From assembly GCA_025667525.1 (NCBI GenBank), contig CM046882.1, positions 504,316,792-504,380,791 of the forward strand: DNA of 64,000 nucleotides, in the 5' to 3' direction. The notes beneath the pieces are model-generated. The model did no database searches and was not told the DNA's origin. It saw nothing but the letters and a program-made list of their open reading frames with translations. This DNA comes from Glebionis coronaria. Its lineage: Eukaryota > Streptophyta > Magnoliopsida > Asterales > Asteraceae. Below, one piece after another: positions 1-11,484 of this stretch (position 1 is the stretch's first letter; the number at the start of each line of letters is the position of its first letter). A program made the position numbers and the translations under genes.

Positions 1-825
1 GTTCAACAGAAAGAAGATGGTGTCTTCATCTCTCAAGATAAGTATGTGGCAGAGATCTTGAAAAAGTTTGGCTTTTCTCCACATGAAAAGAGGGCTACTA
101 CTCCTATGGATAGAGAACACCGTTGGGGAAAGGTTGGAGATGGAAAAGATGTGGATGTCAGGCACTATAGATCAATGATTGGTTCATTGATGTATCTCAC
201 AGCCTCCAGACCTGACATCATGTTTGCTGTGTGTGCATGTGCACGCCATCAAGTGACTCCCAAAGAATGTCACCTTTATGCTGTTAAGAGGATCTTTAGG
301 TACCTAAGATGTTATCCTAGTCTTGGCTTGTGGTACCTAAAGGATTCACCATTAGAGCTTATTGCAGATTCAGACAGTGACTATGGAGGTGATAAGTTTG
401 ATAGAAAATCCACAACTGGTGGATGTCAGTTTCTTGGGAGCAGGTTGATATCTTGGTAATGCAAGAAACAAACAGTGGTGGCCAATTCTACAACTGAAGC
501 AGAGTACGTTGCTGCAGCTGCTTGTTGTGGACAAGTTTTATAGATTCAGAACCAGCTGTTGGATTATGGGTATAATTTTATGCATACCAAGATATTTGTT
601 GACAATAACAGCACTTTATGCATTATTAAGAATCCTACACATCATTCTAAAACCAAACACATAGAAATTAGACAGCATTTTATAAGAGATTGTTTTAAAA
701 AGGGTTTAATACAACCAGATAGGGTTGACACAGAAGAAAATGTGTCTGATTTACTAACTAAACCTTTTGATGCTGGAAGGTTTCAGTACTTGGTAACAAG
801 TATTGGAATGATCAATCTCGCATAA
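1..825 (+). pseudogene. Copia pol C-terminus: end of RT and RNase H, with two stops
   Basis: Frame 1 is open from the first base and encodes the end of a Ty1/copia polyprotein. Recognisable blocks are the RT tail (YRSMIGSLMYLTASRPDI, about 166-219), the RNase H segment with STTGGCQFLG (about 409-438), NSTTEAEYVAAA (about 484-519) and the C-terminal HSKTKHIEIRQHF (about 643-681). The conserved Trp codon region is followed by TAA at 457-459, and a conserved Trp codon is replaced by TAG at 541-543; both lie in the same frame, so there is no frameshift in this part. The frame ends at 825. RNase H would remove the RNA template during reverse transcription, but this copy cannot make it. The N-terminal pol domains are off the left edge. 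Confidence 0.88.
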
Positions 826-2077
826 TATGTGTTTTGGGGTCTTTTTGTAAAAGTGTGTACAGGATAATGCATTGTCATTGGTCTTGTTTGAGGATTTAGA
901 TTTTCCACTATATTTTTCTAACACTGACAAAGGTTACTTTAACGCTGATAAGTGTTATTGTGACGTTGTCAGCAATATATTTGTCTAATGATGACAAAGG
1001 TTTCCTTAACGCTGACAAGCATTATCGGGGTGTTGTCAGCAACAATGTTAGTTTTGTGGTTTTTAATCTAAATGTGCATGTGGTGTTAGCATTATACCAT
1101 TGGATACAGAGTTGCTTATGGATCCTTGGAGAATCATTTGAGCATGTTTTTATTTATGGATGATGGTTGGATTTTTCTATTCCTATCTTGACATAATTTT
1201 TTTTATGTTCATGCATATTTTTGGCAACATATGTATCACAGTTTAAGGGGAGGTTTTAGGAACCTTTAGGAATTTTGGGTATCCTTATGATACTCTTATC
1301 ACAATTCTAGATTGTGTCCACAGGTGAGTATGAGTTAGTTTTACTAAATCATGAGGCACTGTAGCATGCAAAGTTGATATACTATGCATGCTGCCAAGAC
1401 ATTTTTGGCCTAGAATTGGTTGTGGTCTGTTGGGAGACTTGGGAATGATTTTATCATGGGTTTTACCTGGGAGTAACAAAGAATTTTATGAGATAACTTA
1501 GTTGTTAAGAGTTTTGGTTAGCAAGGGACACTAGAGGACTGTTATGTCTATCTTGCATAAGCAAGTGTGAATAACTGGACAGTGCTTGCCGTCCTATAAT
1601 AATTATCAACTTATAGGTTATCTTCTCTAGGATAAATTACTTTGTTAAGGTCATTTTTCGTTTTTCATTATTTTATTTTTGGACGCTGACAAGTATTTTT
1701 CCAAGCGTTGTTGTGACCAATTTAGACGCTGACATGGCTTTGGCAAACGTTGACAAGAATATAGCCGTTGGGCGTTGATGGGTTATTTTTGACCGTTGAC
1801 ACTCAATGGGACCTACCCAGTTGTTACTTTTTGATGAATTTTTGGGCCGTAATTTTGGGAGCAGATAACTTTCATTTAATGCATGAGATAAACTTATTTC
1901 TTTTCAATATTTTCATGATTGTATTTTGAAAATAGTTGCCTAATTTTTGACCAATCACATGCATATTTCTCTCCTATATATTTGGCTCCTATTTTTAAAC
2001 AGGGTACCTATCATTCTTGTCTAACAATATTTTCTCCTATACTTCATCTTTATCAATCATTCAAACAGCTTTCAGCA
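826..2077 (+). other. Non-coding spacer of the copia element between pol and the post-pol frame
   Basis: About 1.25 kb without a convincing coding frame. It holds two clusters of the short motif ACGCTGAC / GCGTTGA, at about 918-1045 and 1680-1800, which recurs elsewhere in the element. A GGGGAGG run at about 1248 looks like a weak PPT. The frame from 1919 begins with TTG and is not credible upstream of the ATG at 2078. Confidence 0.6.
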
Positions 2078-5000
2078 ATGGCACCAAAATTTAAACCAAG
2101 TGATTTGGAATTGGGATTCAGGAGTCAACACAACATGATAGCATATTTGGACGCTGATGATACTCTGTTTCCCCAATACACACAGATGGTGGCGTATTTG
2201 AATGCATCTCCTATTAGGTATGATCTTTCTCATGCTCCTCTCATCCTGTCACACATATTAAGCAGTTTTGGAACAATGTTAGTTCCTCAACAGTTAATAG
2301 AGTGACTACATTATCATCTATTGTTCATGGGCGCACATGGGTGGTTACTGAAGCCTTGGTTCGCCAGGCTTTGCATCTTGATGATGCAGATGGTATAACC
2401 ACCCTCCCCATTAATGAAATAGAACAAGGACTAAGGGCTTTGGGTTATCTTTTCCCTGATGAGGGAACTTTAAACAAATATCATAAACAGGAGTTTCCCC
2501 CAACCTAGAAGTACCTAATACATGTCCTCTTACAATGTTTGAGTCCCAAGTGTACTGCACACAATGAGATCAATAGATCTATTGCTAGTGCTATTGTGTG
2601 CATTGCTACTGGGCAAAAGTTTAATTATTCCAAAACGATTTTTGAGGGCATGTGTAAAAATAAAGGGAATAAAATGACTTTAGCTTATCCCAGATTTTTA
2701 CAAATGGGTTTTGATGTCCAAAATTACTGCACAAGGGATCATGATGATTTTTATGAGATCCCTGTGCAAAAGAAAGCTATTTTTACAAAGATGAACTCAC
2801 CCCCTCACCGTGACTTTCCCCTAGCCCCAACTATGATTGCTGTCATTGAAGCATCACAACCACAACCAGACCCACAACCCCAACTTGACCCAATACTTGA
2901 ACCTTTACCTTCACCACAACACATGCATATTGACCAAGAACCTTTCGACGCTGACACTTTAAATGTTGGCGTTGACATGAGTAATCTAAACATGGACACC
3001 AATCCTTCACAGACCCAAACACCCCTTAACCAACCCACATCCACCCACTCCACATCATCTTCTCCCCCAACACAATATAGGTTGAAAAAACGCCAAAGGA
3101 CTACTGGAGTGTTCTCCTCTAGTGGTCCTAGCCATGTAGCAGAGAGAAGCACCACCACAAGTGTGGCTGGTGCTATGGATGAGGCTGGGACTATTGGTTC
3201 TGGCTTAGATGCTGGCCAAGACAGTCCTAACATCATTAAGACCTCATTCATGCCCCATGAGTCTGACTTGGGAGGTCAAATACCCATTTTAGAGGAGGGC
3301 AGATTGGAACCAATGACCTTAATGGAATTGACGGTTGTCTGCATTTGCTTGCAAAAGCAAAATGCAGACTTGGTACAAATTGTCAGTACACAAGGCCTTG
3401 AACTCAAGCAATTGAGGGAGAGGATTGTTATTTTGGAAAATGCTAGCACAAGGCGTGGGATGGAGGAATCTTCCAAAGGGGAGGATGAGCAGATTAATGT
3501 GAGTGATAAGGGCTCACATGATGGTGAATCTTTGGGTGTTGCTGAGGCCCTAATAGTTTGAAGAAACAACCAGGTTTTGATACGTCTCTAGTCACTCCTA
3601 CAAACTTAAACTTGTCTTTTACATCTATGTTGGAGGAAATTACAAGAGGCGCTGAGACAGGTAATTTGGGCGTTGATAAACAAGATTTGAACGCTGATAT
3701 GAGTAAATTGGGCGCTGACAAAACAAACTTGAGCGTTGATAGACCTGCAGATAAGGTTGATGTATTCCAGTCATCATCCATCATCAAAGAAGTTTCTTCA
3801 CAGGTATTACCATCTACCTTACCCATAATTGATCCATTAGATAAGGGTAAGGAAATCATGGTAGAAGTAGATGTTCCAAAGGATGCAGCACAGGTTGAAT
3901 TTGATAGAAGGTTGGCTGCATAAATTCTGGAACAAGAAAGAAAGAAGGTTGATGAATCACCTTTTGTTGTCACTTCAGAAGAACAAGAAGGGAGTGATGA
4001 AGCTAGTTCAGACTCAAGTGTGATGATTATAGAACAACCAGAAAGACTTGAGTATGGTGATGAGTTGGCAAGAGAGAAGTTGAATGAGTTGAAATTGCAG
4101 GTAGATTTTGACATGCCAGAAGTCGTTCAGATGTACCATGCTTGGGAAGATAGGTGTATGGAGAATCCACATTTGACTATTTCAGATCAGATATGGGGTT
4201 TGGAGATTCTTCTAAGAGTACAAAAAGACTGCAAGGTAATTTTGAAACACAAAGCTAGCAATATTCTCTCATTGCTGAAAAGGGATAGAAGGGAGTTTTA
4301 CTACATGCTGCTCAGATGTCATGGAACAGGATGGACTTATAATAAATTGATTGGATTGACATTTGAAGAGTTGGAGTTCAAAGCTTATCCCATTTGGGCA
4401 AGAGTGCAGGAAGAAAACACTCTAAGACTTCTTTCTGATGAAAGGAAAGAAGAACTTGCAGAAGAGATGGAGCTTAAGAAGGCAATGATTGTTCCCAGAC
4501 CTTTGAAGAAGGGAGTCCCTCTTGAGTTTCCCAAAGATATAGATAGGTTAAATCCAAGTGAAGCTGTTATAAGAAGGAGCCTCAAGCTCTCACCATTGGA
4601 AGCTTCAGATATGGTACAAGTGTTACCTCTTGATTCCAGAAACCCTATTATAAGCTATGAAGAAGATGAATGTGGGTTTTGGAAGATTGGCAGGTATGGG
4701 AAAGAGGTTCACACTTTTACCACTCTTATATCTTTGTTTGCAAGTTTTGATAGAGAAGACTTGGTAGACCTATGGAGGTTGTTAGAGGCCAAGTATGAGA
4801 CTGAAGATCCTACTTCAGCCAATGCAATAAAACTGTGGTCAACATTCAAGAGAATGTGTGGACCAAGAGATGAAGATCCTGCTATTTGGAAGGATCTTGA
4901 AGATGACCTCAGTGGTCTTCAATGGCGTTTGTATTCAGCTGCTGGTGTATATTACTTGAGTTGTACAAAGTTTGCTGAGTATCTTCTTGCAGATGCTCAG

Positions 5001-5141
5001 TATTCCATGTCCAAGGAAGTCTTGGAGAAGATGAAGACAACACAGCTGGAGATTGACTATTCAAGTGACGTGGCCAAAGATTTGATCAGACATATTTATC
5101 ACCAATATGAACAAGTTTGTAAGATTCCTCCTAGTTCTTAA
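2078..5141 (+). pseudogene. Decayed post-pol reading frame of the Sirevirus-like element (env-position ORF)
   Basis: A reading frame of roughly 1,000 codons follows pol, in the place where Sireviruses carry an extra ORF. It begins at ATG 2078 (MAPKFKPSDLELGF), shifts frame near 2302, carries TAG at 2506-2508, runs to 3561, shifts again near 3558, carries TAA at 3921-3923 and ends at 5141. The first third (to about 2750) resembles a helical domain common in plant retrotransposon extra ORFs. The middle is Pro/Gln/Thr/Ser-rich (about 2840-3090), followed by a Leu/Ile heptad stretch that could form a coiled coil (about 3300-3450) and an acidic region. A 9-10-residue repeat built on N-L-x-(V/A)-D lies at 3660-3750. 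I see no signal peptide or membrane segment, so calling it an envelope protein is not supported. Function unknown. Confidence 0.68.
3660..3750 (+). repeat. Coding tandem repeat with the GCGTTGATA/ACGCTGATA motif
   Basis: Five near-copies of a 27-33-bp unit, each with GGCGTTGATA, AACGCTGATA, GGCGCTGACA or AGCGTTGATA. They translate as short repeats of the type LGVDK, LNADM, LGADK, LSVD. The same nucleotide motif forms non-coding repeats in the LTR of this element (5224-5336). Confidence 0.75.
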
Positions 5142-5183
5142 TGTTTATTCAGAAACTTGATTACTAGAGTAGATATCAAGTTT

Positions 5184-5192
5184 AGGGGAGGA
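5184..5192 (+). other. Polypurine tract of the copia element
   Basis: AGGGGAGGA lies one base before the TGTTGGG start of the LTR, the expected site of plus-strand priming. Confidence 0.85.
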
Positions 5193-5223
5193 TTGTTGGG
5201 AATAAAATATGGCCAGATCACTT

Positions 5224-5336
5224 GAGCGCTGACAAGAGTAAAACAAGCGTTGATAGGAAGAAAACAAACGCTGGCAGATCAAGCGTTGATAAGAAGAAGT
5301 CAAGCGTTGATACACTGAAGACAAGCACTGATGGAA
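5224..5336 (+). repeat. LTR array of GCGCTGACA/GCGTTGATA motifs
   Basis: Six copies at intervals of about 17-22 bp of GAGCGCTGACAAG, AAGCGTTGATAGG, AACGCTGGCAG, AAGCGTTGATAAG, AAGCGTTGATACAC and AAGCACTGATGG, in the U3 part of the LTR upstream of the TATA box. Confidence 0.8.
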
Positions 5337-5463
5337 AGTTTTAGTCTACGCGTATATTGTTTCTAGTTTGTTTCTAGTAAAGATAAGTTCAACATTGTAT
5401 TTTCTATAATTATCTTTACCTAGAATAGTTGATACGTAGACTCTTGTACAAGGCTTCTTATAT

Positions 5464-5472
5464 CTATAAAAG
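5464..5472 (+). promoter_or_regulatory. TATA box of the copia LTR
   Basis: CTATAAAAG inside the LTR, about 270 bp from its start, in the position expected for the U3 promoter. Confidence 0.6.
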
Positions 5473-5709
5473 AAGACCTTTAGGTTAATGTTCAATATAA
5501 GTTTTCATACGTTAAACACTTTCATTGTAAGCAAGTTTGTTATCATTAATCAAGTGAAAGTTTGTTTACATCTTTGTGTGTTCTTGTTTAAGTGTTAATT
5601 CCGCATAACACTTAGATTACTATATACATATACAAAGGTTTCTCTACGTGTATAACTTGATCTAATCTCGTATACATAAAGCTAAATCGATCTAAGTTTG
5701 GGATCAACA

Positions 5710-6080
5710 ATTCCGACGGGTGTGTTTTGTGATTCCGACTAGTATTCCGACACTCATTCCGATTGACATATTCCGACGGGATTCCGATTACATTCCGATG
5801 GGTTTCAGTTTTGTTTTCATAAAGTTTTAAGTTTTAAGTTTTAAGTTTTAAATTCATTACGTTTTAATTTCCAAAAATTGCACGCTTCCCGAAATCTCTG
5901 TTTTTACCAAGTCTTTTTCTAGTAAGTTTTAGTTTAATTTTTAAAGCTTTTATTTTACTCAACGACACTATTAGTTTAAAATAGATAATCAAACCATTTT
6001 ATTTTCCACCAAGAATGACTGAGTCGCACTTTCAACCAATAATCAATTCGAAAAGATTGATTTAACGAATCTTTTTATCC
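5710..6080. other. Unassigned spacer with ATTCCGA repeats
   Basis: Sequence between the copia LTR end and the chromovirus breakpoint. The first 95 bases hold about seven copies of ATTCCGA at irregular spacing; 5823-5855 is a (AGTTTTA)n microsatellite. No coding frame and no PBS. It could be pre-insertion DNA or part of another decayed repeat. Confidence 0.5.
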
Positions 6081-8451
6081 TGATTTTCTCTAAGTCCAAG
6101 GAGGAACACGAAGACCATCTTCGTACAGTATTACAGATTCTTCGCCAGAAGCAGTTGTATGCTAAATTCTCCAAGTGTGAGTTCTGGTTAGACAAGGTGG
6201 CGTTCTTAGGTCACATTGTATCAGCAGAGGGAATCACCATGGATCCAACAAAGGTTGAGGCTATTACCAAGTGGCCAAGATCGACATCAGCGACTGAAAT
6301 TCGCAGTTTCCTAGGCTTAGATGGTTACTACCGTAGGTTCATAGAGAACTTTTCCCGTTTAGCACTACCATTGACCAAACTGATGCGGAGAGGGGAGAAG
6401 TTCGTTTGGACTAAAGAAAGAGAGAAGAGCTTTGAAGACCTAAAGCAAAACTTAGTATCTGCACCGATTCTTACTCTCCCATCTGGTACATGTGGATTTC
6501 AAATCTACAGCGATGCTTCAGGGAAGGGACTTGGCTGTGTTCTCATGCAACATGGGAAAGTGATTGCGTACGCTTCACGGTAGCTTAAGCCTTATGAGGA
6601 AAATTACCCTATGCATGACTTGGAACTTGCAGCAGTCGTGTTTGCATTGAAGATATGGAGGCACTACTTGTATGGAGAATCATGTGACATCTTCACAGAC
6701 CACAAGAGCCTGAAGTACATCTTCACTCAACGTGAACTGAATATGCGATAGAGGAGATGGTTAGAGCTGTTGAAGGATTAGGAAATTAATCTGTAGTATC
6801 ATCCCGGCAAGGCGAATGTAGTGGCAGAAGCACTTAGTAGGAAGTCCGGAATGATAAACGACATTAAAATTGAGGAGGAAATTATAAGAGACTTAGAGCG
6901 ACTAGACATCAAGATCATGGTACGTGGACAGCATGGTTACTGGGCTAATCTTAGAGTGGAACATGAATTACTCTCTAGGATCAAGGAAGCTCAGAAGGAT
7001 GATGGTGAAATTTGGGCGATCATTCAGAACTTGGAACAGGCAGACGGAGTTTCAGTTAGATGACGATGGTATCTTATGGCAGGGCACTAGACTTTGTGTT
7101 CCTGATGATCCTACTCTCCAGGAAGCGTTATTAGCTGAAGCTCATAGCTCCCCATTCTCCATTCATCCTGGTTCGACCAAGATGTACCACGACATCAAGC
7201 GATACTTTTGGTGGAGTGGTATGAAACATGATGTTGCTACTTACGTCTCCAAATGTCTTACCTGCCAGCAGGTTAAGATCGAGCATTAGCGATCTAGTGG
7301 TTTACTACAACCGTTAAACATTCCAGAGTGGAAATGGGACAAAATCACCATGGATTTTGTTACCGGTCTTCCGCAGACAAAGAGGAGACACGATGCGATT
7401 TGGGTTTTCGTTGATCGACTTACTAAGTCAGCTCATTTCTTACCGATCCGCAAGGATGATCCGGTCAGTAAACTCGCCGACATTTACAAGAAGGAGATCA
7501 TGAGACTTCATGGTGCTCCATCGAGTATCGTCCCGGACAGAGATCCTCGTTTCACTTCGCGATTTCGGAAGAGTCTGTGGAAAGCTTGGGGTACAAAACT
7601 TAAGCTTAGCACGACTTTTCATCCTCAAACAGACGGACAATGGAAGCGAACGATTCAGACATTAGAAGACATGTTGCGGTTATGTGCGTTGGAATGGACA
7701 GGAGATTGGGACGATTACATCTGTTTGGTAGAGTTTGCATACAACAACAGTTGGCACACAAGTATTAAATGTGTTCCATTCGAGATGTTGTATGGCATAA
7801 ATTGTCGCGCCCCAATCTGTTGGGATCAGGTTGGTGAGCGAACACTTGAAGGACCAGAAATGATAGAGTTAACCAACGAGAAGGTCGCTTTAGCTAAGCA
7901 GAAATTGCAAGAAGCACGTTCACGTCAGAAGAGTTATGCCGACAAGCATCATAGGGACTTACATTTTAACGTATGAGATCACGTATTTCTTAAGGTATCG
8001 CCAGCACGCGGTGTTAAGCGTTTTGGAATCAAAGGGAAGCTCAGTCCTCGATTCATCGGACCGTTTGATGTCATTGAGCGAGTCAGTGAAGTATCTTATC
8101 ATTTAGCGTTACCTCCGCAGCTTTCTCACGTTCACGACGTTTTCCATGTGTCCTTACTTAGAGGGTACAAGTATCATCCCCTTCACATGGTTCAGTATCC
8201 ACTGGAACAGATTCGTGAAGATCTTACATTCATAGACGAACCCGAACGAGTTCTTGACAGGCAAGAACGAGTCATGAGGAAGAAGACGATTCCATTCGTC
8301 AAAATCCTTTGGAGGGACCATACCGAGCGAGAAGCCACTTGGGAAACATAGGAGTCTATCCGGGCTTCTTACCCTCATTTCATATTTGAATTCGGGTATG
8401 TTCCTCTATTAGTTTATTTTATCTATAATTCGGGGACGAATTATTCTTTTT
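6081..8451 (+). pseudogene. Chromovirus pol, truncated copy 1 (RT end, RNase H, integrase, chromodomain)
   Basis: The sequence enters pol just after the RT active site. Blocks in order: RT connection ([13 protein letters not shown], 6179-6217), RNase H (about 6497-6840), integrase zinc region with CLTCQQ (about 7255-7275), integrase core ([11 protein letters not shown] at 7350; VPDRDPRF at about 7530) and a chromodomain-like tail ending near 8385 (ILWRDHTEREATWET at about 8308-8350). Stops lie at 6581, 6749, 6794, 7287, 7974 and 8349, and the frame shifts near 7040. The catalytic Glu of the DDE triad is Lys (GQWKRTIQ at about 7636). Two of the stops (6749, 6794) are at the same codons as in the second copy (15069, 15110). 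Confidence 0.88.
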
Positions 8452-8463
8452 AGGGGGGAAGAG
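8452..8463 (+). other. Polypurine tract preceding the middle LTR
   Basis: AGGGGGGAAGAG ends one base before the LTR start at 8465. The same PPT with similar upstream sequence precedes the last LTR (26702). Confidence 0.88.
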
Positions 8464-8963
8464 TTGTAAAACCCGCATGATCTTACCATGAATAGTACCC
8501 TTAGTAACGTACGTACATTTAAAAACTTTCCTTTTATAGCTTGAACACGTGTCACGATTAGGAATTTAAGAAGTTATGTATGTATAATTTTACGACAAGT
8601 ATTAAGTACATGTAAATACACGATAATTATTATCAATAATAATTATAATCACGAACATGAAATCATGAACGTATGAATCACGAACATATAACTATGTATT
8701 TACGTATATTATTAATACGATAAATGTCGTTACGTACAAGTAATTATAATAACACGAATAATTAAACGTAACACGTAATCACGAACACACAAACACGTAA
8801 TAAAATAGACACGAGAAAAGCTTCGGGTTTCCCTTGGTGGCCCTCATGGCCGCGGCAACAAGGAGAAGAGAAAGGCCCAACCCATTTGATTTTTAGTAAA
8901 TAAAAAATAAAGGAAAACATTTTTCACTTTACAAAAGATTTTCAAGAAAACTAAAAACCCTAA

Positions 8964-8968
<5 letters not shown>

Positions 8969-8998
<30 letters not shown>
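8969..8998 (+). repeat. (CT)n microsatellite
   Basis: About 15 CT dinucleotides without interruption inside the LTR. The corresponding place in the 26714-29804 LTR (about 27206) has only a short pyrimidine stretch. Confidence 0.9.
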
Positions 8999-9006
<8 letters not shown>

Positions 9007-9262
9007 GTGGCCGGCGGCATAACACACCACAAGGGGTGTTTGGTTGATTTTGATTAAACAAATCATAGGAGTGTGTTCGTGTGATCAAGATCTATTCATT
9101 CTAAGTGTTTTGGTAATCCGTAACCCTTTTGTTTTTTCTTTTATTTAATTAATCATAAACATGAATAAGTAATTAAATAAAACATGATAAAAACATGTCA
9201 TGGGATTATGGGTAAATAATTAAGGGTGTTTTCGGGTTTGTTTGTCTTGGCCGCCACACAAA

Positions 9263-9557
9263 CCGAGAGCCACAAGGCTCTCGGCGTCGTTTGGTTCGCA
9301 CCACCAACAAAGACCTAGGTCTTGGTGGTGTTGGTGTTCGGTTGGCAGCAGGTGTAAGGCATCCCGACTCGCGTCGGGGGTGTCCTTGTGGTTTTATGGG
9401 TCTCGGCGGCAGCAGCCACCACCACCGGCACACAGCCGGTGGCAGTGTGGGTCAAGCAGGGGGTGCATCAGCAGGAACTACTGGCACACAGCCAGTGGGT
9501 ACCCATTGCTAGCAACGGCTAGCCGAGAGCAAGGGAACCACCGGCAGCAGCCGGTGG
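9263..9557 (+). repeat. GC-rich cluster of short hairpins in the LTR
   Basis: At least seven stem-loops in 295 bp: 9263-9284 (CCGAGAGCC/GGCTCTCGG, loop ACAA), 9300-9329 (ACCACC and AAGACC pairing with GGTCTT and GGTGGT), 9363-9378 (CCCGAC/GTCGGG, loop TCGC), 9422-9442 (CCACCGGC/GCCGGTGG), 9480-9496 (ACTGGC/GCCAGT), 9508-9523 (GCTAGC/GCTAGC, loop AACG) and 9538-9557 (CCACCGGC/GCCGGTGG). Loops are mostly 4-5 bases. Frames crossing this stretch are incidental. Confidence 0.82.
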
Positions 9558-10103
9558 CTATGTGACGCAAGCAGGGGCAACCGGCTTAGCCTGTTTACCA
9601 CTGTCTTTGGGGTGTTTAGTTCAGACCGGTTCAAGGATTCACGGGTCCGGTTCACGACATGTTTAATTAGTTAATTATACGGGTCCGGTTCATGAATATT
9701 TTTACAAGTCTAATTAATTTAACAAGTGCATTATTTTTACAAGATAATTAAATTAATTAATCCATGGCTTATAATTAGTTTTATTAAACATAAAACTTAG
9801 GTTATTATTATTATTAAATAATACATGTTTTTAATCTATGTATTTAGTTATTTATTTTACACTATAACATTAATTAATTATTAAACATGACATATAGTTA
9901 ATTAATAAACATGACTTAGGTTCTATTAATATAGTATTAATATATGATTTAACCTAAGTATTTTATACACTTTAATTTAAATAAAATCATGCTTATATTT
10001 AATTAAATTATATAACCTATAGTTTATTTAATGAACAGAATATTATTAATAAACTATACTATAACTACATGACTTATGATATTAATCCAGCTTAATTCTA
10101 AAT

Positions 10104-10265
10104 ATGGAAACTTTCTTAGTAAACTTACTATTTTTGGAAACTTTCTATTTTTGGAAGCTAATTTATTTTAAGCAGTTAATCTATTTTTGGAAACTTTCTA
10201 TTTTTGGAAAGTTTCTATTTTTGGAAACTTTCTATTTTAGGAAACCTACTATTTTTAGAAAGTTA
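10104..10265 (+). repeat. LTR minisatellite, unit about 16-17 bp
   Basis: Eight or nine degenerate units of GGAAACTTTCTATTTTT in tandem. The partner LTR has a longer array (28376-28570). Confidence 0.85.
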
Positions 10266-11484
10266 CTTATTATTACACAACAAGTATAATAACACAAGAA
10301 ATACTTAGTCAGAATATACAGAATACATGATAAATACAACATAACCTTAAAATCAGTAAAACAAGACATAAACATATAAAATAAGCTAAGCCATGATATA
10401 AAACCAGTTACGTACTCAGTAATCAGAATACTTATACACGTATACTATTTATGTAGCATTAGTGAGATCGAAGTAGGACTCTCTTCCGTTTGTCTTCTTC
10501 GTTCACTGGACTTAAGGTACGGATTTCCCGTCCTTTCAGTATGGACATTCTTTCCTTATTAGGATTTCCCCGTCTGCAGCCAACTGTTTTCCCAGTAATT
10601 GTTTTATATGTTTGATACTTATGTTAGATTAAGAGCCTAAGCCATATACATGCATGACCAGTGTCACCTAGTTATGGAGGTACCATAACCATAACACTAG
10701 AGGCACCAGTGTTATGACTTCCCCACGGCGAAGTGATTGCTCGTGGCGTCCCTTTCCAGTTTTGACCATTATATTATATTATCATGTGGGCGTATGGGTG
10801 CATCCTAGTTACATGTTAGCAGTATTATCAGAGTGAATGCGATGTGTGCCTTGCATCCTTCACTAGGAGTTGATCCCTCCTACCCAGACTAATTAATTAG
10901 AGGCAACCCCTCTGATTGCATGACGAGGTCTCCCCTCCAAGTATTCATGCACGGTGGAACCCCATGACCTATATAGGCTATTTGGCTAATTAAACAGATT
11001 TTCATAGAAACATAAGTCTTTTCAAACTATAAAACCAGTTTTATGAACATGAATTCAGATTACTTAGAACATATGATATTCTGTTGCTATTAGTCTTTTA
11101 TGCTTACGTTATTCCATGTCACACTTGTATATCCGTGCACTGAGCGTTATGCTCAACCGTTTTCTTTTCATGTTCCCAAACGGCAGGTACTCAAGGGCGC
11201 TCGTAGACTTTAAAGCGTACGTGCATATGGATTGGAAGCTTTCTAGCCTAGTCTACTTTATGCATTTCATCATACATTTTGATACTTATTTCCATGGACA
11301 TTGTTTAGTCCTTTTCCTCTACAGTACTTATGTTTGTGTGTGATGAGATTATACTTTGGGGTACCGATGTTGTTTCCGGTATTTCCTTTATGGTCATGTA
11401 ATGTTTAAGACATTTTTCCTTGTATGCTTTGATGACACGCCATAATCACGCGTGACATTCCATTTACCAAAATGGGGTGTTACA

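Larger units (their letters stand above)
1..5709 (+). mobile_element. Sirevirus-like Ty1/copia retrotransposon, 3' part
   Basis: The window opens inside the pol gene of a plus-strand Ty1/copia element. In order it contains the end of RT and RNase H (1-825), a 1.25-kb non-coding stretch, a long decayed post-pol reading frame (2078-5141), a polypurine tract (5184-5192) and an LTR (5194-5709) that starts TGTTGGG and ends ATCAACA. A large extra frame between pol and the 3' LTR is characteristic of the Sirevirus (SIRE/Maximus) branch of plant copia elements, and the RNase H wording fits that branch. Gag, protease, integrase and the 5' LTR lie outside the window, so the target duplication cannot be checked; the right flank reads ATTCC. 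The element is dead: every frame carries stops or frameshifts. Confidence 0.8.
5194..5709 (+). repeat. 3' LTR of the Sirevirus-like copia element
   Basis: A 516-bp LTR with termini TGTTGGG and ATCAACA, preceded directly by a PPT. It contains a motif array (5224-5336), a TATA box (5464-5472) and an AT-rich R/U5 part. No PBS follows it, so it is a 3' LTR. The partner LTR is outside the window. Confidence 0.8.
8465..11484 (+). repeat. Chromovirus LTR (middle; 3' LTR of copy 1 and 5' LTR of copy 2)
   Basis: A 3,020-bp LTR with termini TGTAAAACCC and GGGTGTTACA. PPT on its left, PBS on its right. Internal landmarks shared with the LTR at 26714-29804: an AT-rich start with repeated ACGAACATGA-like words (8600-8790), a GC-rich hairpin cluster (9263-9557), a GGAAACTTTCTATTTTT minisatellite (10104-10265) and a U5 block with the TTCACTAGGAGTTGATCCCTCC region (10860-10980). 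The minus-strand element nested downstream has homologous blocks in its LTRs, so both belong to one superfamily. Confidence 0.87.

Noticed and set aside
2078..5141. Envelope protein of the Sirevirus-like element
   Set aside because: No signal peptide, membrane segment or cleavage motif is visible; only the position fits.
9242..9565. Frames of 73-107 codons in the GC-rich part of the LTR
   Set aside because: They overlap in several frames on both strands and follow the hairpin sequence, with repetitive low-complexity proteins. Chance openings in GC-rich DNA.
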